Origin: Dethiosulfatibacter aminovorans DSM 17477
Lineage (GTDB): Bacteria; Bacillota; Clostridia; Tissierellales; Dethiosulfatibacteraceae
Length of the DNA: 64,000 bases
Reading direction: 5' to 3'
Assembly: GCF_900142005.1 (NCBI RefSeq)
Contig: NZ_FQZL01000007.1
Location: 62,001 to 126,000 of the forward strand
Shown: positions 25,371-33,055 of the stretch, in pieces
Numbering within the stretch: the first letter of the stretch is position 1
Layout: every line of letters starts with the position of its first letter
Program-made: the position numbers and the translations under genes
Notes under the pieces: model-generated
The model's database searches: none
Seen by the model: only the letters and a program-made list of their open reading frames with translations
What the model was told of the DNA's origin: nothing

Positions 25371-25572
25371 CACCAATGAAGCAATTATGTATAACAGCGA
25401 GGTCTCGACCAATAGGTATCAACAATAACATTAAATCATAATCAAATTGTTGTACCGGTAGCTAAAACACCAAGGTTTCAAGGTGTTTGCGTTGGACTTC
25501 TTCCTCCCTATAGAGTCTAGAAAGATATAGACGACGGAGTAGGGAGCTGTTAAACATAATTGTGGAATGGTG
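25371..25572. mobile_element. ~200-bp MITE-like inverted-repeat element, copy 1
   Basis: The ends CACCAATGAAGCAATTATG and CATAATTGTGGAATGGTG form terminal inverted repeats (shared core CAATTATGTnTAACAGC). Inside are four potential hairpins: CTCCCTA / TAGGGAG with GTCTA / TAGAC, AAACACC / GGTGTTT, GGTACAACAAT / ATTGTTGATACC, and GGTC-GA-GACC. It is nearly identical in the same orientation to 26144-26342. No coding capacity. Confidence 0.8.
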
Positions 25573-25596
25573 AATCAGGAAAGTTTTTTTACTTTC

Positions 25597-26073
25597 TTAG
25601 TATCCCATCTCCCTGAGAATACCCGCCAGCCTCGCAAGCCTCTCGCTGAGCATCTCGTCATCCTTTGCAAGTACGTCATTGACAAGCTTGATGTCCTCGT
25701 CTATCATCTCATTGTCTGTGCATATTTCCACGTTCATTGCCCCGCCCTGTATGGGAATCCTGTCGAGCATTGTGTTTTCTTCATCATAAAGCTTCTCATA
25801 TTTGTATGCATCCTTGAAGTGCTGCTTTGTCCTGCATATGAGTATGGCAAGGTCTATGATTCTGTGAAGGGGCATCTCTTCTGACTGGCGAGACCACTTC
25901 TCCCCCGTGTATCTCCAGATCTTGGCGGATACATCCACCTTTCCCCTGTCATTCCACTGTGCCAAACCTATTGACAACCCCTTGGCATCGGATTTTTCTA
26001 TTCTTCCATCTATTTTGTCATATTCCGGTGAAACTATTACAGGCTTGTGCTTCAGTTTAGTTGGTATTTTCAT
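25597..26073 (-). CDS. DUF6530-type conserved protein between two MITE copies
   Basis: 158 aa, soluble, starting MKIPTKLKHKPVIVS. The conserved core GLAQWNDRGKVDVSAKIWR and HRIIDLAILICRTKQHF match a family I recall as DUF6530. It has an N-terminal KHKPVI signature and no known catalytic motif. The start at ATG 26073 follows GGAGGAAG. The gene sits precisely between two same-orientation copies of a ~200-bp inverted-repeat element, and its -35 box lies inside one of them, which suggests the three parts moved as a unit. Function unknown. Confidence 0.75.
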   Translation of the reverse strand: MKIPTKLKHKPVIVSPEYDKIDGRIEKSDAKGLSIGLAQWNDRGKVDVSAKIWRYTGEKWSRQSEEMPLHRIIDLAILICRTKQHFKDAYKYEKLYDEENTMLDRIPIQGGAMNVEICTDNEMIDEDIKLVNDVLAKDDEMLSERLARLAGILREMGY

Positions 26074-26105
26074 TTTTCTTCCTCCATTTTTAGTCTAGAA
26101 AGTTT

Positions 26106-26157
26106 TAGTAATTTACTAATTTAGTAAATTATACCATAAGTAAACCAGTGAAGCAAT
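26106..26157 (-). promoter_or_regulatory. Promoter and operator of the DUF6530 gene, -35 supplied by the MITE
   Basis: Minus strand: -35 TTGCTT (26152-26157, inside the terminal repeat of copy 2), 17 bp, -10 TATAAT (26129-26134). Downstream overlapping palindromes TTTACTAATTTAGTAAA and TTAGTAATTTACTAA (26106-26128) look like an operator over the start of transcription. No candidate repressor is apparent nearby. Confidence 0.6.
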
Positions 26158-26342
26158 TATGAATATCAGCGAGGTCTCGACCAATAGGTATCAACAATAA
26201 CATTAAATCATAATCAAATTGTTGTACCGGTAGCTAAAACTCCAAGGTTTCAAGGTATTTGCGTTGTACTTCTTCATTTCTCTAGCGTCTAGAAGATATA
26301 GCAACGGGGTAGGGAGCTGTTATACATAATTGTGGAACGGTG
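26144..26342. mobile_element. ~200-bp MITE-like inverted-repeat element, copy 2
   Basis: Same orientation and nearly the same sequence as 25371-25572; ends AACCAGTGAAGCAATTATG and CATAATTGTGGAACGGTG. The core TTGTACCGGTAGCTAAAAC is identical in all three copies of the window. The remaining gap to the gene at 26470 carries that gene's promoter. Confidence 0.8.
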
Positions 26343-26386
26343 CAAAACACTTAGGTTTCACTTGTTAATCGATCCATCCCCATACA

Positions 26387-26415
26387 TTGAACAAGGAACG
26401 CCTATCTGCTATACT
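26387..26415 (+). promoter_or_regulatory. Sigma-70 promoter of the five-gene dehydrogenase operon
   Basis: -35 TTGAAC (26387-26392), 17 bp, -10 TATACT (26410-26415), 55 bp upstream of the first start codon. Confidence 0.65.
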
Positions 26416-26469
26416 TAAAGTAACAGATGCAGGAATCATACTCACAAATATATCACTATGGAGGCAGTC

Positions 26470-26775
26470 ATGAGAATAAATGAACATCCCATTTTGAAAT
26501 TTGAAAGAGGTAAGAAACTGAAATTCACATTCGACGGCAGGGAAATGGAAGGTTATGAAGGTGAAACTGTAGCGGCGGCCCTTCATGCAGCAGGCGTAAA
26601 GGTTCTGGGAGAAAGCCTGTTCAAGCAAAGGCCCAGAGGATTTTACTGTGCCATAGGCAACTGTTCCTCCTGTCTGATGGTAGTAAACGGAAAGTCCAAT
26701 GTTAAGACCTGCGTAACTCTGCTGGAAGAGGGAATGACAGTAGAGACGCAGAAGGGCAAAGGAGGACTGGAATGA
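26470..26775 (+). CDS. (2Fe-2S)-binding small subunit of a flavin dehydrogenase
   Basis: 101 aa, HcnA/SoxD-like Fer2_4 domain. Cysteines lie in GFYCAIGNCSSCLMVVNG, with a later cysteine in VKTCVTLLEEGM, the layout of a plant-type 2Fe-2S cluster. GGAGG five bases before ATG 26470 decides the start (MRINEHPILKF). It is the first of five overlapping genes and would pass electrons within an amino-acid dehydrogenase complex (sarcosine, proline, hydroxyproline or related cyclic amino acid). Overlaps the next gene by 4 bp. Confidence 0.88.
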   Translation: MRINEHPILKFERGKKLKFTFDGREMEGYEGETVAAALHAAGVKVLGESLFKQRPRGFYCAIGNCSSCLMVVNGKSNVKTCVTLLEEGMTVETQKGKGGLE

Positions 26776-27869
26776 AAACTACTGATATTGCAATTGTAGG
26801 AGGAGGCCCTGCCGGACTATGTGCGGCTATCAGCGCTGCTTCAGCGGGAGCAAAGGTAACAGTAATTGAGCGGAACGACAACCTGGGCGGACAGCTTGTA
26901 AAACAGACCCACATGTTTTTTGGATCGGAAAAGCAGTATGCCTCCACCAGGGGCATAGACATTCCCGAAATATTGTTCGGGAATATGGAAAAATTCAGGA
27001 ATAATATTGAAATTATTAGAAACACAAATGTAGTTGGTCTATATGAAGACGGAATGATAACACTCCTGGAGGACGAATCAAGATACTACAAGATAAAGCC
27101 TAAAGCTGTAATAGTGGCCACAGGGGCATCGGAAAAATTCCTTGCCTTCGAGAAAAACGACCTTCCCGGGATATACGGTGCAGGTGCGGTCCAGACTCTT
27201 ATGAACGTCTACGGAGTAAGACCCGGCAGCAAAGTTCTTATGGTAGGTGCGGGAAACATAGGCCTCATAGTGAGCTACCAGCTCATGCAGGCAGGTGTAA
27301 AGGTTGAAGCCATAATAGATGCAGCTCCCAAAATCGGAGGATATCATGTACACGCCTCGAAAATACGGAGAATGGGCATACCCATCATGACAAGACATAC
27401 GGTAATCAAGGCTATTGGAGACACCTTCCTTGAAAAGGCTGTTATCTGCCAGCTTGACGACAAATGGAATCCCATAGACGGAACTGAAATGGAGCTTGAT
27501 GTTGATGTTATGTGCATATCCGTCGGACTTTCACCTCTTAATGAGCTTCTTTCCATGGCTGGTTGCGAGATGAAGTACATTCCCAACCTCAGCGGATTTG
27601 TTCCAGTAAGATACGACAACTATGAAACCACGGTGGAAAATATATTTACTGCAGGAGACAGCAGCGGAATAGAGGAGGCCAGCTCCGCCATGGTTGAAGG
27701 ATACCTGGCTGGACTGCATGCAGCCAATAAACTTGGATATATCCACAAAAACAATGATGAACTTTTAAGGGACTACAAAGGCCAGCTTGACAGCCTGAGG
27801 TCCGGCCCTGTCGGCAAGCATATAAGGGACGGAGTGGAGCAAATCGAAAGGAGGCGCGACAATGCTTGA
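26772..27869 (+). CDS. FAD/NAD(P)-binding oxidoreductase subunit (short HcnB-like)
   Basis: 365 aa. The N-terminal GGGPAGLCAAISAASAG FAD loop is followed by GGQLVKQTHMFFGS, a second dinucleotide fold VLMVGAGNIGLIVSY near residue 155, and the C-terminal FTAGDSSGIEEASSAMVEG. Usual HcnB/LhpB-type subunits are about 100 residues longer because they include a C-terminal BFD-like iron-sulfur domain. Here that part is a separate gene (28353-28634). It acts as the NAD(P)-facing flavin subunit of the complex. Translationally coupled on both sides. Confidence 0.87.
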   Translation: MKTTDIAIVGGGPAGLCAAISAASAGAKVTVIERNDNLGGQLVKQTHMFFGSEKQYASTRGIDIPEILFGNMEKFRNNIEIIRNTNVVGLYEDGMITLLEDESRYYKIKPKAVIVATGASEKFLAFEKNDLPGIYGAGAVQTLMNVYGVRPGSKVLMVGAGNIGLIVSYQLMQAGVKVEAIIDAAPKIGGYHVHASKIRRMGIPIMTRHTVIKAIGDTFLEKAVICQLDDKWNPIDGTEMELDVDVMCISVGLSPLNELLSMAGCEMKYIPNLSGFVPVRYDNYETTVENIFTAGDSSGIEEASSAMVEGYLAGLHAANKLGYIHKNNDELLRDYKGQLDSLRSGPVGKHIRDGVEQIERRRDNA

Positions 27870-28356
27870 AACCAACGGAGTTGCAACCGAAGAGCAAATC
27901 ATGAAGGCCTTTCCTTCAATGGAGACCATAAACAAGGGACCTGTTGCAGTCATTGAATGCTTCCAGGAGATTCCCTGCAACCCCTGCGTGACGTCATGCC
28001 GCTTCCATGCCATAGACATGGGTGATAACATCAACAATCTGCCTGAAGTGTCACCGGAAAAATGCATCGGGTGCGGAGTATGCCTTGGAAAATGCCCGGG
28101 ACTTGCCATTATGCTGGTTGACGGATCCAAATCCGAGGAATACATTCATATGAGCATCCCCTATGAAATGCTGCCTGTTCCCCAAAAGGATCAGATGGTG
28201 AGAGGACTTGACAGGGAAGGTAACTATCTTTGCGATGTAAGGGTGGTGAAGGTACTTGAATCCAAGTCTCTTGACAGGACACTGGTTGTGACCCTTGAAG
28301 TGCCGAGGGACCTTTTGTACAAATTCAGAAACATTGAAGTGGAGGTTAAGGGATGA
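27862..28356 (+). CDS. 4Fe-4S ferredoxin-type subunit of the dehydrogenase
   Basis: 164 aa. Cysteine clusters CNPCVTSC and CIGCGVCLGKCPG give up to two 4Fe-4S clusters in the first 90 residues. The C-terminal half (VRGLDREGNYLCDVRVVKVL) is a small beta domain. No membrane segment. It probably relays electrons between the flavin subunits, a wiring not found in the aerobic HcnABC or sarcosine oxidase enzymes. It overlaps the genes on both sides by 8 and 4 bp. Confidence 0.87.
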   Translation: MLETNGVATEEQIMKAFPSMETINKGPVAVIECFQEIPCNPCVTSCRFHAIDMGDNINNLPEVSPEKCIGCGVCLGKCPGLAIMLVDGSKSEEYIHMSIPYEMLPVPQKDQMVRGLDREGNYLCDVRVVKVLESKSLDRTLVVTLEVPRDLLYKFRNIEVEVKG

Positions 28357-28634
28357 ATAATGAAGATGTAATTGTTTGCAGATGTTCAGATGTAACCTTG
28401 AAGGAACTTAGAGATTTGATAGATGAAGGATACCATACCTTCGAAGAAATAAAGAGAATAACCAGAATAGGCATGGGCCCCTGTCAGGGAAAAACCTGCG
28501 GACAGATAGTGTTGAGAGAACTGTCAAGGGCCACTGGAAAACCCATTACCGAGCTTCAGTTCCAGACAAACAGGCCGCCAATCGTTGGAGTGAAGCTTGA
28601 CCTCATTGCAGAGGAGGCGAAAAGGGATGATTAG
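28353..28634 (+). CDS. BFD-like (2Fe-2S) subunit
   Basis: 93 aa with the bacterioferritin-associated-ferredoxin-like pattern CRCSDVTLKELRDLI and MGPCQGKTCGQIVLREL (CxC...CxxxxC). This is the domain normally fused to the C-terminus of the HcnB-like subunit; here it stands alone. It overlaps the preceding gene by 4 bp and the next by 8 bp, so equal production of subunits is expected. Confidence 0.85.
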   Translation: MNNEDVIVCRCSDVTLKELRDLIDEGYHTFEEIKRITRIGMGPCQGKTCGQIVLRELSRATGKPITELQFQTNRPPIVGVKLDLIAEEAKRDD

Positions 28635-29775
28635 AACAGCCGATGTCGTAATAATAGGAGCAGGGATTTCAGGCTGCTCCATAGCCTACAACCTTGCGAA
28701 AAAAGGTGTTAAAAACATAGTGGTCATAGACAAGTCCTACATATCAAGCGGTTCCACAGGAAGATGCGGAGCAGGTGTAAGAATGCAGTGGGGTACCGAA
28801 ATGAACTGCAAGCTTGCCAAGCAAAGCATAGATTTTTATGAACACGCCAACGATATACTGGAATACAACAGGGATGTAACCTTCTATCAGGGAGGCTACC
28901 TCCTTCTTGCAACTACTGAAAAGGAAATGGACCAGTTCCAGAAGAATGTGAAACTGCAAAACTCCTTGGACATACCTTCAAGGATGGTTTCAGTAAAGGA
29001 GGCAAAGGAAATAGTGCCTCACCTAAACACGGATGAACTGCTGGGAGCAGCCTTCTGTCAAAAGGACGGCTTTCTGGATCCATTCCTCACTACTGACGCA
29101 TACTACAAGGCGGCAAAAAGGCTTGGCGTCGAGTTCATGACCTATACGGAAGTCACCGGAATCAAAAGGGAAGGAAACAAGGTAACCGAAGTCATTACGG
29201 ACAAGGGATCAATAAGTGCCGGATCCCTTGTGAATGCTGCAGGAGGATATTCCCAGGTGGTATGCGATATGGTGGGAGTCTCCACCCCCATATACTCGGA
29301 AAGGCATCAGATACTTGTAACGGAACCAATAGAACATGTTCAGGAACCAATGGTGATGTCATTCTCTAAAAACATATACTGCCAGCAAAATCCAATAGGC
29401 CCCTTCATCATGGGAAGAGGCGATCCAAGTGAACCGAAGGATTTGAGGATAACTTCAAGCTGGCAGTTCCTCGAGGAAATGGCAAAGATTGTCACGTCAA
29501 TACTTCCTCCAGTTGGAAACCTGCGGGTAATAAGACAATGGGCAGGACTTTACAACCTGACCCCTGACAAGCAGCCGGTTTACGGCACTGCCGAAGGCCT
29601 TGACAATTTCTACATGGCTATCGGATTCAGCGGCCACGGTTTCATGTTCGGACCTCTGACAGGCATAGTCATAGCAGAGATGATCACCAAGTCGGAACCT
29701 ACCATAGATGTAAGTCTCCTTGGCATTGACAGGTTTGCAAAGGGCAATCTCATACTTGAGCCTTCAGTGGTTTAG
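28627..29775 (+). CDS. FAD-dependent amino-acid dehydrogenase, catalytic (DAO) subunit
   Basis: 382 aa. N-terminal ADVVIIGAGISGCSIAYNLAKKG; STGRCGAGVRMQWGTE; C-terminal GFSGHGFMFGPLTGIVIAEM typical of DAO-family subunits such as sarcosine oxidase beta, HcnC or proline/hydroxyproline dehydrogenases. The longer frame from 28597 is not needed: ATG 28627 sits just behind AAAGGG and fits the family N-terminus. It oxidises a secondary or alpha-amino substrate, passing electrons to the other four subunits. The substrate is not clear; D-proline, hydroxyproline, sarcosine or another imino acid are possible. Confidence 0.87.
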   Translation: MIRTADVVIIGAGISGCSIAYNLAKKGVKNIVVIDKSYISSGSTGRCGAGVRMQWGTEMNCKLAKQSIDFYEHANDILEYNRDVTFYQGGYLLLATTEKEMDQFQKNVKLQNSLDIPSRMVSVKEAKEIVPHLNTDELLGAAFCQKDGFLDPFLTTDAYYKAAKRLGVEFMTYTEVTGIKREGNKVTEVITDKGSISAGSLVNAAGGYSQVVCDMVGVSTPIYSERHQILVTEPIEHVQEPMVMSFSKNIYCQQNPIGPFIMGRGDPSEPKDLRITSSWQFLEEMAKIVTSILPPVGNLRVIRQWAGLYNLTPDKQPVYGTAEGLDNFYMAIGFSGHGFMFGPLTGIVIAEMITKSEPTIDVSLLGIDRFAKGNLILEPSVV

Positions 29776-29807
29776 ATTATTGGTACAAATAAAATTCTCC
29801 AAAAAAC

Positions 29808-29841
29808 AAACAGTGTAGAAACTCTGATTTCTACACTGTTT
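29808..29841. terminator. Bidirectional terminator
   Basis: A 14-bp stem AAACAGTGTAGAAA / TTTCTACACTGTTT with A and T runs outside, between the convergent dehydrogenase operon and the hypothetical gene at 29843. Confidence 0.9.
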
Positions 29842-29842
29842 T

Positions 29843-30208
29843 TTATGCTGTCTTCATTAAGGTCTTGTTGATGGTCCGGTTTATCTCTTGTTTGGACATT
29901 CCGGCCAGAGGTGCGGAATAGTTTGTAAACCAAACCTTCAGCTGGTTGGTATAAATTTCCTCAGACAAGAACATGACTTCATCTTCCACGAAGTTAACCT
30001 TTTCCGTCAACTTGTTGAGTGCCTTCATAATCCAACTATCACTATTTCCAAACATAAACCCGCTGCACTCCACTTCATTCAGCTGTCTTACTCCGCTGTT
30101 GACGCAAACCTTGAATATATGGTCGGGTTTGTGGGATAGTGCATATTTATATATTTTTTTGTATGATTTAGTTTTTGTGTTTTCCGGTATAATAATTATC
30201 TTAGCCAT
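29843..30208 (-). CDS. Hypothetical protein
   Basis: 121 aa, not recognised. Basic N-terminus (MAKIIIIPENTKTKSYKKIYKYALSHKPDHIFKV) and a C-terminal EINRTINKTLMKTA. No membrane segment, signal peptide or metal motif. GAGGAG five bases before ATG 30208 sets the start. It has its own good promoter at 30228-30256 and its own terminator, so it is probably a real single gene. Confidence 0.65.
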   Translation of the reverse strand: MAKIIIIPENTKTKSYKKIYKYALSHKPDHIFKVCVNSGVRQLNEVECSGFMFGNSDSWIMKALNKLTEKVNFVEDEVMFLSEEIYTNQLKVWFTNYSAPLAGMSKQEINRTINKTLMKTA

Positions 30209-30227
30209 AATGTCTCCTCTAATAGAC

Positions 30228-30256
30228 ATTATAACCTATTAAACGAAATTTTTCAA
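30228..30256 (-). promoter_or_regulatory. Promoter of the hypothetical gene at 29843-30208
   Basis: Minus strand: -35 TTGAAA (30251-30256), 17 bp, -10 TATAAT (30228-30233), about 20 bp before the start codon. Upstream to 30484 the sequence is A+T-rich and holds only a small palindrome CCTTATTTTAATAAGG. Confidence 0.65.
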
Positions 30257-30484
30257 CGCCGAAACTTAATTAAATTATGTTTTCGTCCAATATTTTTAAT
30301 TTATTTGGCAAAGGAGTGGATTCATGTCCCAAACCCTTATTTTAATAAGGCATTCACCCTTTTTTCTTTTTAATCTAAAAATTAACAAAGTCCTTGTATT
30401 TTTAAATAATTATACAATTTTCGGTTTTTGTGCGGAAAACGTAAACAATCCCATCATACCTTTTTAAATCCAATAAACATTTTA

Positions 30485-31675
30485 TTACCTGTACGTATAT
30501 ATAAGATATCCCAGAAGACCTATCAAGACAAAAGTCAATATCACTCCCGCAATCTTCAATGGTGATTTCGGATATTCTCCGCTCACATTGCCAGTCTGGC
30601 CGTTTACAAGAAACTTGTAAGTCTTTTCCTTGAACTTGTAGGCTGACATCCACATGGGCAGGAGCACATGCTTGTACTTTATTTCACCGTAATCCGTACT
30701 CTTGTTGAGAAGCCTGAATTCATCTCCGCCGACTTGCCTTCTTATTCCCTGGTCTATGCTTTGGTCAATGTCCATCTTTGCCTTGTACCATCCGTCGTTG
30801 AGGGATATGCTGTACTTCTCCGCTATGAATCCGGACATGTATTCAGCCTTGTAGGGAAGGAGCCTCCTCAGGTTGTATCCTCCCATCCTTTTTACTAGAT
30901 CGTCGTCAATATGCCTCGACACGTTTACAAGTACATCGTCAAAGTAGTTTGAATATATGCCTCTTACCGTTGTCCATCTTGTATGCCTTACCCTTTCAGT
31001 GACCGTCTTTCCATCCACAACCCTGGTATGCGTTGTATAATAGTGGGTTCCCCTTTTTGCAGTATAGGCGGTGTTTGAAGATGAGTCATATGTGAAGAAG
31101 GGAATGTATACTCCCTGTAGTCTTTCAAGTGTCTGGTCCTTCTTCAATTCTCCAGGCGCAAAGAACTTTCCATTTATCCAACTCCTGAATTTCTTTTTCC
31201 CCTTTTCCCTGTTGACCTTGAAGGGAATCATTGTTTCAGGCTTTATTCCTACACTTTCGTCAGTTTTCACAACATGGGACGATCCGCAGAAAGAACAGAA
31301 CCTTGCCTTTGTGGATGAATCAACAACCGTTGCTCCTCCGCAGTTGGAACATTTGATTACAACCTTGTCTCCCCCCCAGTTGTGGGACGCCTTTTCCTCT
31401 GCATCCCTCAGATTGTATTCCCTTACATCGGTCTCCTCGTTCTCTATTTCGACGACAGTCTTGCAGTAGGGACATTGAAGCTTCTGCTCGTCGGGTGAAA
31501 ACTCCATGTTTCCGCCGCAGGAGGGACAGGGAAACTTGTCCGTGCCCACCTCATGGATTTCACCGTCGTCTTCATCCTCCAGAATGTCACTGGTCTCTTC
31601 AAGGTCTTCCTTATCCCAGCTTTCAGTCTTTTCATCGTATTTTCCATGTTTTTTATCTTTTATTCCAAATGCCAT
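30485..31675 (-). CDS. TFIIB-type zinc-ribbon protein with C-terminal membrane anchor (YdjG-like)
   Basis: 396 aa. Two cysteine-rich ribbons: CPSCGGNMEF..CPYC near residue 50 and CSNCGGATVV..CSFCGSS near 110. A middle domain (VYIPFFTYDSSSNTAYTAKRG) and one C-terminal transmembrane helix (IAGVILTFVLIGLLGYLIY) follow. The start ATG 31675 lies 9 bp after the stop of the SPFH gene, behind AGGAG. The pairing with an SPFH protein mirrors B. subtilis ydjG-ydjI, which are linked to membrane stress through PspA; no pspA homologue is in this window. Confidence 0.83.
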   Translation of the reverse strand: MAFGIKDKKHGKYDEKTESWDKEDLEETSDILEDEDDGEIHEVGTDKFPCPSCGGNMEFSPDEQKLQCPYCKTVVEIENEETDVREYNLRDAEEKASHNWGGDKVVIKCSNCGGATVVDSSTKARFCSFCGSSHVVKTDESVGIKPETMIPFKVNREKGKKKFRSWINGKFFAPGELKKDQTLERLQGVYIPFFTYDSSSNTAYTAKRGTHYYTTHTRVVDGKTVTERVRHTRWTTVRGIYSNYFDDVLVNVSRHIDDDLVKRMGGYNLRRLLPYKAEYMSGFIAEKYSISLNDGWYKAKMDIDQSIDQGIRRQVGGDEFRLLNKSTDYGEIKYKHVLLPMWMSAYKFKEKTYKFLVNGQTGNVSGEYPKSPLKIAGVILTFVLIGLLGYLIYTYR

Positions 31676-31683
31676 ATTATGTA

Positions 31684-32817
31684 TTACTCCTGCTTGGTTC
31701 CGCATTCCGGACAGAATTTTGTTCCTTGCCTGAGCTCCGCTCCGCAGTTTGAACATTTTATCTTTTCAATTTGGCTTGCTCCGCACTGGGGACAGAATTT
31801 TGTTCCTTCATCTATCATTGTTCCACATTCTATGCAGGCCGTCTTATTAATCTTCATCCTGTTTCCACAGGAAGGGCAGAAATTCGCATTTTCATCCACA
31901 GCTGCTCCGCAGTTTGCACACTTCACCTTTGCTGCCTGTGGCTGTCCGCTGCTTTGCTGACTGTTCATTGAACTCATCATGCTGTGTGCCATGGCTGCTC
32001 CTGCACCCATTCCTGCACCGGCTCCTGCAAGGCCTCCTCCTTCGTTGTTGGCTGCCTCCCTTATGGCCTCTGCAGTCTGGTATTTGGTGAAGTCATTAAG
32101 GTCCCCCACTACTCCCATAGATGTCCTCTTGTCCATTGCCTTCTCCACATCCTCAGGCAATGAAATGTTTTCTATTGTGAAGGAAACAAGCTTGAAGCCG
32201 TAACTGTTGAACTTCGACTGAAGCTTCTGTCTTCCCTCCATGGAAAGCTCGTCATAGTGCATGGAAAAATCAAGGGCGGGTATCCGTGATTCTGCCAGAA
32301 GGTCCGACAGCGACGATACCGCCATCCTCGTCAACTGCTCCTTTATATCCGAAGTCTTGAAGGAACCGCTTGTTCCGAAAAGCTCCCTGAGGAAGGTCTC
32401 CGCATCATTGACCCTGTATGAGAATATACCGTAGGCCCTGAGTCTCAGAAGACCGAAGTCCTGGTCCCTCATCATTACAGGTCTAGTGGTTCCCCATTTC
32501 TGTCCTGTGAACTGTCTGGTGCTTACAAAGTAGACCTCAGCCTTGAAAGGTGAGTTGAATCCGTATTTCCATGCCTTAAGCTTTGTAAGTATAGGCATGT
32601 TCTCAGTCGTCAGGGCATACCTGCCGGGCTGGAAAACATCCGCTATCTGTCCCTCGTTTACAAACACGGCAACCTGCGACGCCCTTACTGTAAGCTGGGC
32701 TCCCATCTTTATTTCCTTCCCCTTTACTGGAAATCTGTAAACAAGCTCGTTCTGATCCATGTCAGTCCATTCTATTACCTCTATAAACTGTGATTTAATG
32801 AAATCAAAAATTCCCAT
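31684..32817 (-). CDS. SPFH-domain protein with C-terminal zinc ribbons (YdjI-like)
   Basis: 377 aa. The SPFH/virion-core-like domain (about 1-230) is followed by a Gly/Ala-rich linker (GGGLAGAGAGMGAG) and three four-cysteine ribbons in the last 80 residues (CANCGAAVDENANFCPSCG, CIECG..CPQCG, CSNCG..CPECG). AGGCTGAT spacing and GGGAGG place the start at ATG 32817. SPFH proteins form oligomeric membrane scaffolds. It is cotranscribed with the membrane-anchored zinc-ribbon protein, with which it probably assembles. Confidence 0.87.
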   Translation of the reverse strand: MGIFDFIKSQFIEVIEWTDMDQNELVYRFPVKGKEIKMGAQLTVRASQVAVFVNEGQIADVFQPGRYALTTENMPILTKLKAWKYGFNSPFKAEVYFVSTRQFTGQKWGTTRPVMMRDQDFGLLRLRAYGIFSYRVNDAETFLRELFGTSGSFKTSDIKEQLTRMAVSSLSDLLAESRIPALDFSMHYDELSMEGRQKLQSKFNSYGFKLVSFTIENISLPEDVEKAMDKRTSMGVVGDLNDFTKYQTAEAIREAANNEGGGLAGAGAGMGAGAAMAHSMMSSMNSQQSSGQPQAAKVKCANCGAAVDENANFCPSCGNRMKINKTACIECGTMIDEGTKFCPQCGASQIEKIKCSNCGAELRQGTKFCPECGTKQE

Positions 32818-32972
32818 ATCAGCCTCCCATAATATTCTTTCGTCCATTCATCATTCAAGTACTGTTCCTTTGGAGACAAGCACCGATGGACCATAAGTTC
32901 TCATATCTATATTATAATATATTGATAGTTATTTATGTATGAAATTTGGAGTAACTTCGAAAATCATTTCTG

Positions 32973-33001
32973 ATGATATCAAAGGCATTTTATGATATCA
33001 T
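32973..33001. promoter_or_regulatory. Palindromic candidate operator upstream of the M42 peptidase gene
   Basis: The perfect inverted repeat ATGATATCA / TGATATCAT has an 11-bp spacer and lies 55 bp before the start codon. The binding protein is unknown. Confidence 0.4.
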
Positions 33002-33055
33002 TGTATGGATGACAACAGAACCGAATCATAATTTTCAAGATACAAGGAGGAACCA

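Noticed and set aside
25510..25560. AAAGATATAGAC in the MITE as the P7 part of a group I intron
   Set aside because: The match is short, the element is only ~200 bp and the other conserved intron segments are not seen.
30668..30898. Antisense open frames over the zinc-ribbon, SPFH and many other genes
   Set aside because: They lack Shine-Dalgarno sites, have low-complexity or cysteine-rich shadow composition, and lie fully opposite well-supported genes.
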